From the NCBI RefSeq assembly GCF_000013865.1, contig NC_007948.1, positions 930,001-994,000 on the forward strand: a stretch of DNA of 64,000 bases, written 5' to 3'. The number at the start of each line of letters is the position of its first letter. The stretch's first letter is position 1. Position numbers and translations under genes: made by a program. The stretch comes from Polaromonas sp. JS666 (lineage in GTDB: Bacteria; Pseudomonadota; Gammaproteobacteria; Burkholderiales; Burkholderiaceae_C). The notes beneath the pieces are model-generated. The model did no database searches. It worked only from the letters and a program-made list of their open reading frames with translations, and was not told the DNA's origin. Of this stretch, positions 59,567-64,000 are shown one piece after another.

Positions 59567-60343
59567 TCAGCACGGGCTTTCCCGGGTGAATGAATCTCTT
59601 AAAAGAGTGGTTTGCGCAGCCAGAATTCCAACGTCAACACCTACCGCGGTGAAAGTGGTTCCAAGTTCAATGCATTTCTTGGCCAGGGCTTTGTCGCCCG
59701 TCAGAATGCCGGCGGGTTTACCGTGCTTCCTGATGGTGGCAATGGCGTTTTCGATGACTGAAACTACATCCGGGTGCCCAGGCTGTCCCAAAAGTCCCAT
59801 GCTGGCCGCGAGATCGCCCGGTCCGATGAATACCCCGTCAACACCCTTGACACTGGCGATTGATTCCAGTTGGCTGATGGCTTCGAGTGTTTCGACCTGA
59901 ACCAGCAAGCACAGTTGCTCGCGGCACTCGGCCGCGTAGTTCTTGATGCGCCCAAATCGGGTAGCCCGGGTCAAAGCCGACACCCCCCGGATGCCGCTGG
60001 ATGGGTATTCAATACTGCGCACGCCCGCTTCAGCTTCTTCAGCGTTCTGGATATAGGGCAGCAGCAAGGTCTGCGCACCAATGTCCAGGTACCGCTTTAT
60101 CAGTACCGGATCATTCCATGCAGGCCGGACAACGGCAGACACCGGATAAGGTGCGACCGCTTGCAACTGTGCCAGCACGCCGACAACATCGCTTGGCGAA
60201 TGCTCTGTGTCGATCAGCAGCCAGTCGAACCCGGAGCCTGCAAGCAACTCAATGGCGTAGGGACTGGACAATGTGCACCAAAGCCCGAGCTGCTGTGTAC
60301 CCTGAAGCAGGGCTTGTTTGAAGTGATTTATTGGCAGTTGCAT
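59567..60343 (-). CDS. hpaI: HpcH/HpaI-family aldolase
   Basis: 258 residues from MQLPINHFKQALLQG. Motifs of class II pyruvate aldolases: LGLWCTLSSPYAIELLAGSG, DWLLIDTEHSPSD, AQTLLLPYIQNAEEA, VQVETLEAISQLESI and GPGDLAASMG. The metal-binding Glu and Asp lie in the last two. It cleaves 4-hydroxy-2-oxoheptanedioate (homoprotocatechuate route) or similar compounds to pyruvate and an aldehyde. It pairs with the hydratase 13 bases upstream. Confidence 0.88.
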   Translation of the reverse strand: MQLPINHFKQALLQGTQQLGLWCTLSSPYAIELLAGSGFDWLLIDTEHSPSDVVGVLAQLQAVAPYPVSAVVRPAWNDPVLIKRYLDIGAQTLLLPYIQNAEEAEAGVRSIEYPSSGIRGVSALTRATRFGRIKNYAAECREQLCLLVQVETLEAISQLESIASVKGVDGVFIGPGDLAASMGLLGQPGHPDVVSVIENAIATIRKHGKPAGILTGDKALAKKCIELGTTFTAVGVDVGILAAQTTLLRDSFTRESPC

Positions 60344-60356
60344 GGCGCGCGACCGC

Positions 60357-61139
60357 TCACGAAAATGAGAGGCCGATGGAGCCCAGGGGGCCGAAGTCTG
60401 CATGGATGGTGTCACCAGCCTCAACCGCGGTTGGCCGGGTAAATGATCCGGCCAAAAGGATGTGCCCCGCCTCCAGCGTGATGCCGTGTACTGCGAGTTT
60501 GTTGGCAAGCCACACAATCCCCATTGCGGGGTGACCCATGACTGCCGCCGAAACGCCGGACTCCTCAATGACACCATTCTTGGACAGCGTGGCGCCTATC
60601 CAGCGAAGGTCCACATCCATGGGCCGGACGACCCGGCCACCCGTCACCATGGCAGCTGCCGCGGCGTTATCTGCGATGGTGTCGCAAATTTCGCGTGGAA
60701 CTTCGGTGCGGTAATCAATGATTTCCAGTGCCGGCGTGACATATGCCGTTGCATCGAGCACGTCATAAACGGTGAGGTTCTTGCCGCCGAGCGGTTTGCC
60801 CAAAACGAAGGCCAACTCGACCTCCAGCCTCGGCATATGGAATCGTGAAGCGGGAATCTTTGCGCCGTCCGGATAAAGCATGTCATCGAGCAACACACCG
60901 TAGTCGGGCTCCGTCATCTTGGAGGCCCTCTGCATGGCCTTGGACGTAAGTCCAATTTTGTGACCGACAACGCGCGCGCCCGCTTTCACACGGGCCGCTG
61001 TCCAAAGTTGCTGAATGGCATATGAATCTTCAATCTCCATCTCCGGCCAGGTCTTGCTGACCTGCTGGATGGGCTGACGGTCTTTTTCGGCTTGCAGCAA
61101 CGCATTTGCGGCGTCCTGACGTTGTTTGGCATTGATCAT
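60357..61139 (-). CDS. hpaH: 2-oxo-hept-4-ene-1,7-dioate hydratase-like (HpaH/MhpD family)
   Basis: 260 residues of the fumarylacetoacetase-like hydratase family. Visible are VVGHKIGLTSKAMQRASKMT, PDYGVLLDDMLYPDG, the metal site LEVELAFVLGKPL, and ALEIIDYR. The last HpaH-type step adds water to 2-oxohept-4-enedioate, feeding the aldolase next to it. Chemistry of 2-oxopent-4-enoate (MhpD) cannot be excluded on sequence alone. No ring-cleavage dioxygenase is visible in the window. Confidence 0.86.
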   Translation of the reverse strand: MINAKQRQDAANALLQAEKDRQPIQQVSKTWPEMEIEDSYAIQQLWTAARVKAGARVVGHKIGLTSKAMQRASKMTEPDYGVLLDDMLYPDGAKIPASRFHMPRLEVELAFVLGKPLGGKNLTVYDVLDATAYVTPALEIIDYRTEVPREICDTIADNAAAAAMVTGGRVVRPMDVDLRWIGATLSKNGVIEESGVSAAVMGHPAMGIVWLANKLAVHGITLEAGHILLAGSFTRPTAVEAGDTIHADFGPLGSIGLSFS

Positions 61140-61249
61140 TGTCTGGCTTTATATGTGTGCGACGAGGCGTCACGACGCCCCGGAGCAAAAAAAGAGAATT
61201 TCAAACTTCCGTTGCAAAGGAGAATTGAAACCACACGCGCTCGCCCGCG

Positions 61250-61455
61250 TGGTGGCTGCATCGCTGGCTGCTCGAGCAGGACGTCGACAACATCGTGGTC
61301 GACTCTGCCGGCATTGAAGTGAACCGGCACGCCAGGCGCGTCAACACCCACCGGCTCGACGGGGACAAGCAGCTCCCGATGCTGCGGTCGGTGCTGCACG
61401 AGCCCTCGGCCGGGGATGAAGACGCGCGGCGCGCACAGCCTCAGCTGCCGGGATC
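61250..61455 (+). pseudogene. IS110-family transposase fragment
   Basis: One frame on the plus strand reads WWLHRWLLEQDVDNIVVDSA, then GIEVNRHARRVNTHRLDGDK and a QLPMLRSVLHEPSAGDEDAR segment. That is the RuvC-like N-terminal region of IS110-type transposases (usual form VVDSASIEVNRRARRAKTDRLD). The catalytic C-terminal part and both ends are missing; the frame runs into the GlcG-like gene region. It is an insertion scar between the hydratase and the GlcG-like gene. Confidence 0.75.
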
Positions 61456-61460
61456 GGTGT

Positions 61461-61985
61461 TCAGAGGGATCGATCCTTAATGCCGGCCTTGGCGTAAAGC
61501 TCGTTCACGTGTTTTTTGACGCTTTCCGGCGTCGTGTCGTCGACTGGCATGTGCGCCCAGCCCAACTTCTCGCGGGCGTACTGGCCGATCTCCTCGTCCT
61601 GGGCGCTAGTCGCACCGCTGATGCCATAGGCGCCAACCATGTCGTTGCCCTTGAACACCGGCGTACAGCCGCCCGAGGCGACTACCTGACCGTTGGTGAA
61701 GGCCGATGCGTTTGCCAACATCTGCGGATTGCGCTCCTTGAACCATTGTTGAATGACCAAGCCGTCGCTAAAACGCGGGCTCATCGAGCGGAAAGCCGCA
61801 GCGGTGAATGCCTTGGCACGGGCAATATCCGGGGTGATGAAGCCTGCATCGTCCATGCGCTCCAACGCGATCAGGTGCCCTTCGGGCCCAACGATGGCGA
61901 CGGAAATGGGCACACCCATATTGACAGCTTTCTCGGTTACCGCCGCAATGAATTCGCGGCACTCGGTGGCGTGTAGTTTGGACAT
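61461..61985 (-). CDS. GlcG/HbpS-family protein
   Basis: 174 residues with the family pattern ISVAIVGPEGHLIALERMDD, ARAKAFTAAAFRSMSPR, FTNGQVVASGGCTPVFKGND and MVGAYGISGATSAQDEEIGQ. Members bind heme or cofactors or accompany dehydrogenases in catabolic operons; function is poorly defined. No signal peptide. It lies between the receptor gene (29 bases) and the IS fragment. Confidence 0.85.
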   Translation of the reverse strand: MSKLHATECREFIAAVTEKAVNMGVPISVAIVGPEGHLIALERMDDAGFITPDIARAKAFTAAAFRSMSPRFSDGLVIQQWFKERNPQMLANASAFTNGQVVASGGCTPVFKGNDMVGAYGISGATSAQDEEIGQYAREKLGWAHMPVDDTTPESVKKHVNELYAKAGIKDRSL

Positions 61986-62014
61986 TTCTGTATTCCTTTT
62001 GAAAAAAGCTTGTC

Positions 62015-62989
62015 TTACTCGGGCTTGATGTCTGCCTGTTTAATGAACTTCGACCACCGCGCCATCTCGTTCTGCAGGAAGCGGGACAGCTCTTCATCGC
62101 TGGTTTTGAGCGTGTCGATTGCCTGCGCCTTGTAGATCGCCTGGACCTCGCTTGAATCGAGCGCCGCGTGGGCCGTGGCGCGCAGCTTGCTGATGACACT
62201 GGATGGTGTCTGGGCCGGGGCCACCAGCCCCATCCACACAGAAGTGTTAAAACCCTTCAGTCCCAGTTCGTCGAGCGTGTAGAGTTCCGGCGCGCTTGAC
62301 GTCCTGCTAAGGGTGGTGACGGCCAGCGCTACCAACTTGTTCGCCCGGACGTGCGGCAGCACGGTCGAAGCCGGTGAGAACATGAGCTGCACCTGGCCGC
62401 CAAGCAGGTCTGTCACCGCAGGCGTGCTCCCCCTGTATGGGACGTGGACCATCTTGACGTTGGCCATGAGCGCGAACTGTTCACCCGATAGATGGGGGGA
62501 GGTGCCGACGCCGGATGAGGCATAGGTCAGGGAGCCGGGCTTGGCCTTTGCGAGCGCAATGAGCTCGGCAACGGTCGTGACCTTCAGCGAGGGATGAACC
62601 ACCAGGACATTGGGAACGTTCCCGATCAGCGTGATCGGCTTGAACTCCTTCAATGGGTCGACCGCATTGGCGCCCGGAAACGCGCCGTTGATGATGTTGG
62701 CGACCGTGATCGCGAAGAGGGTGTAGCCATCGGGCTTGGCCGTGGCCACTGCCTTGGCGGCGATGTTGCTGCCCCCGCCAGACTTGTTGTCCACGATGAA
62801 GGGCTGGCCCAGGCGCCTGGACATCTGCTCTACCAAGGTGCGCACCGCCGCGTCTGTTGCTGTACCTGGAGGAAACCCCACCAGCACCTTCACGGGCGCG
62901 CTCGGATAGGCATACTGTGCTGTGGCCCATGATGGCAAGGTGCCGGCAGCAAGCGCCGGCACGGAGGTGAGAAGTTCACGGCGTTTCAT
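62015..62989 (-). CDS. Bug-type (TTT) periplasmic solute-binding protein
   Basis: 324 residues from MKRRELLTS. A signal peptide (Tat-like RR, hydrophobic stretch, cleavage after SWATA) leads a Bug/TctC domain with VLVGFPPGTATDAAVRTLV, NKSGGGSNIAAKAVA, PDGYTLF, ASSGVGTSPHLSGEQFA and VPYRGSTPAVTDLLGGQVQL. Binds carboxylates or aromatic acids in the periplasm. No TctA/TctB membrane subunits are in the window, as is common for the many orphan Bug receptors of this group. Its promoter faces that of the LysR gene. Confidence 0.92.
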   Translation of the reverse strand: MKRRELLTSVPALAAGTLPSWATAQYAYPSAPVKVLVGFPPGTATDAAVRTLVEQMSRRLGQPFIVDNKSGGGSNIAAKAVATAKPDGYTLFAITVANIINGAFPGANAVDPLKEFKPITLIGNVPNVLVVHPSLKVTTVAELIALAKAKPGSLTYASSGVGTSPHLSGEQFALMANVKMVHVPYRGSTPAVTDLLGGQVQLMFSPASTVLPHVRANKLVALAVTTLSRTSSAPELYTLDELGLKGFNTSVWMGLVAPAQTPSSVISKLRATAHAALDSSEVQAIYKAQAIDTLKTSDEELSRFLQNEMARWSKFIKQADIKPE

Positions 62990-63047
62990 GTCTCTGGTCT
63001 TTCTGTTATCAGTGCAGATCGGGTCTTTACCGCCCTGCACTGGTAGT

Positions 63048-63093
63048 GATTAGAAGATCAAACGGGCTATATTTCAAACGAGACTTTCTAATC
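63048..63093. promoter_or_regulatory. Candidate LysR operator in the divergent promoter region
   Basis: GATTAGAA (63048-63055) and TTCTAATC (63086-63093) are perfect inverted arms 30 bases apart, between the Bug-receptor and LysR genes. LysR regulators typically bind such a divergent gap; a T-N11-A half site is not obvious inside it. The AT-rich centre (CTATATTTCAA) may hold the -10 of one gene. Confidence 0.5.
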
Positions 63094-63111
63094 AAATGAT
63101 AGGCTCCGCTC

Positions 63112-64000
63112 ATGAATGTCACTCTTCGCCAGATCCAAGCCTTCGTCCTGGTCGCCCGGCTTGGCAGCTTCACCCGGGCCGCGCAGGCGATGCACCTCAC
63201 GCAATCGGCCCTCAGCTTGCTTGTGCGCGAATTTGAAGGAGCTATCGAGAGCCGGCTGTTCGACCGGACTACCCGAGCCGTCACCCTGACGGTGGTGGGA
63301 AGCGACCTCTTCCCTCGGGCGGAGCGTATCCTCGCTGACCTAGAGTCGGCTATTTCAGGTGTGGACAAGCTCATGGCGAGGGAGCGCGGGCGCGTGGTGG
63401 TGGCTGCTCCACTGCTTCTGTCCAGCACCTATCTTCCGCCGCTGCTTGCGGCCTTCTTTGCGAAGTACCCGGGCATTGAGGTCGTTCTCCAGGACACGCT
63501 GCCCAGTCAGGTTCTGCCGCTGGTGCGTGGCGGTGCGGCCGACGTGGGTATCGGCACGTTCGCGTCCGATGAAGTCGACGTCAGGCGTACCTTGCTCTTC
63601 TCGGAAGCCATGGTGGCCGCATTCCCCGTTGGGCATGCGTTCAGCCGCCTGCAGAAGTTGACCTGGGCGGATGTCGCGCAGGAGCCGGTGCTCGCATTGA
63701 GCCGTGGCAGCGTGTTCCGCGATCTCACCGAAGCTGGCTTCGCGGCTGCCGGGTTGATACTGAAGCCCGCGAGGGAGGCTAACTATGCGGGCTCTCTCAT
63801 CGGAATGGTCGACGCAGGGCTCGGCGTCGCCATCCTCCCCGGCTACGCAGTGAAGCTGACAGACCCGGCGCGGATCGGATGGCACCGTGTGGAGAACCCG
63901 CTGATCGACCGGGAGGTTTCACTCGTGCAACGAGCAGGCGTTTCGCTCTCCCCCGCGGCACAAGGTTTCGTCGATTTCATTGTGGCGCCGCAGGCATCAC
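63112..64000 (+). CDS. LysR-family regulator, 3' end beyond window
   Basis: The frame is open for 296 codons to the window end. Residues 1-62 form the winged helix-turn-helix (NVTLRQIQAFVLVARLGSFT, AAQAMHLTQSALSLLVREFE, LFDRTTRAVTLT), and a substrate-binding domain follows (VVVAAPLLLSSTYLPPLLAA onward). ATG 63112 is the natural start, right after the DNA-binding region's expected N-terminus. Divergent from the receptor/catabolic operon, which it probably controls. Confidence 0.9.
   Translation, partial: MNVTLRQIQAFVLVARLGSFTRAAQAMHLTQSALSLLVREFEGAIESRLFDRTTRAVTLTVVGSDLFPRAERILADLESAISGVDKLMARERGRVVVAAPLLLSSTYLPPLLAAFFAKYPGIEVVLQDTLPSQVLPLVRGGAADVGIGTFASDEVDVRRTLLFSEAMVAAFPVGHAFSRLQKLTWADVAQEPVLALSRGSVFRDLTEAGFAAAGLILKPAREANYAGSLIGMVDAGLGVAILPGYAVKLTDPARIGWHRVENPLIDREVSLVQRAGVSLSPAAQGFVDFIVAPQAS

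Overview
The window looks like chromosome from a high-GC betaproteobacterium of the Comamonadaceae, probably Polaromonas or Rhodoferax. The assignment rests on gene content and order (the DUF3305/DUF3306/polyferredoxin/TorD/FdhABC/FdhD formate dehydrogenase block, FKBP-ispH, serS-tRNA-Ser), protein style, and GC-rich dispersed intergenic repeats. It is an inference; no 16S or marker search was possible.

Layout. 0-1.4 kb: two tandem spermidine-synthase-like methyltransferase-fold genes, the first cut by the window edge. 1.36-1.67 kb: two small mobile repeat elements, one apparently inserted into another. 1.7-9.4 kb: a ribbon-helix-helix regulator coupled to a six-gene membrane complex related to hydrogenase-4 and complex I (hyfBCEFGI-like), whose large subunit has Ser-Gly-Asp-Ser where the [NiFe] Cys-x-x-Cys should be. 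It is therefore an energy-converting-hydrogenase-related complex rather than a hydrogenase. 9.4-10.2 kb: heptamer tandem repeat, a palindrome and a decayed SulP transporter. 10.3-14.3 kb: a 7TMR-DISM protein with degenerate GGDEF, and metG. 14.4-18.8 kb: an FNR-box promoter followed by a small ORF, lon, a YdaT-like gene, a small acidic protein and a DHH phosphoesterase. 18.8-21.5 kb: PEBP protein, SagB-like nitroreductase with its own FNR-like box, and mrp/apbC. 21.7-32.9 kb: respiratory, Tat-exported formate dehydrogenase with accessory genes and fdhD.

32.9-40.4 kb: membrane C13 peptidase, FtsX-type permease, group II truncated hemoglobin, patatin, Smr protein and radC. 40.4-43.2 kb: a group II intron (about 2.8 kb) with a YADD reverse transcriptase/maturase carrying an HNH domain. 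43.3-47.2 kb: FKBP, ispH, a PLP dehydratase and serS. 47.5-57.6 kb: a tRNA-Ser(CGA) gene and a 10-kb integrative element bounded by a 15-bp direct repeat of the tRNA 3' end. The element carries a P4-type integrase, AlpA, a RepA-like ATPase, a P27-type small terminase, one HK97-type capsid gene and no other morphogenesis gene that I can see, plus a PIN / ImmA-IrrE cargo pair. That is the profile of a phage satellite with a defence or toxin-antitoxin-like module. 57.6-58.6 kb: remnants of an older tRNA-linked island. 58.6-64 kb: a catabolic-looking cluster (monofunctional prephenate dehydratase, HpaI-type aldolase, HpaH-type hydratase, GlcG/HbpS protein, Bug-type solute receptor) with a divergent LysR regulator that runs off the window, and an IS110-family transposase scrap.

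How the parts fit. The left half is weighted to anaerobic or microaerobic redox physiology: formate oxidation, a proton- or sodium-coupled membrane oxidoreductase, and FNR boxes. The middle is housekeeping. The right quarter is accessory DNA accumulated at a tRNA gene. The two most interesting targets are the Ni-ligand-less Hyf-like complex with its coupled regulator, and the capsid-carrying satellite with its PIN/IrrE cargo.
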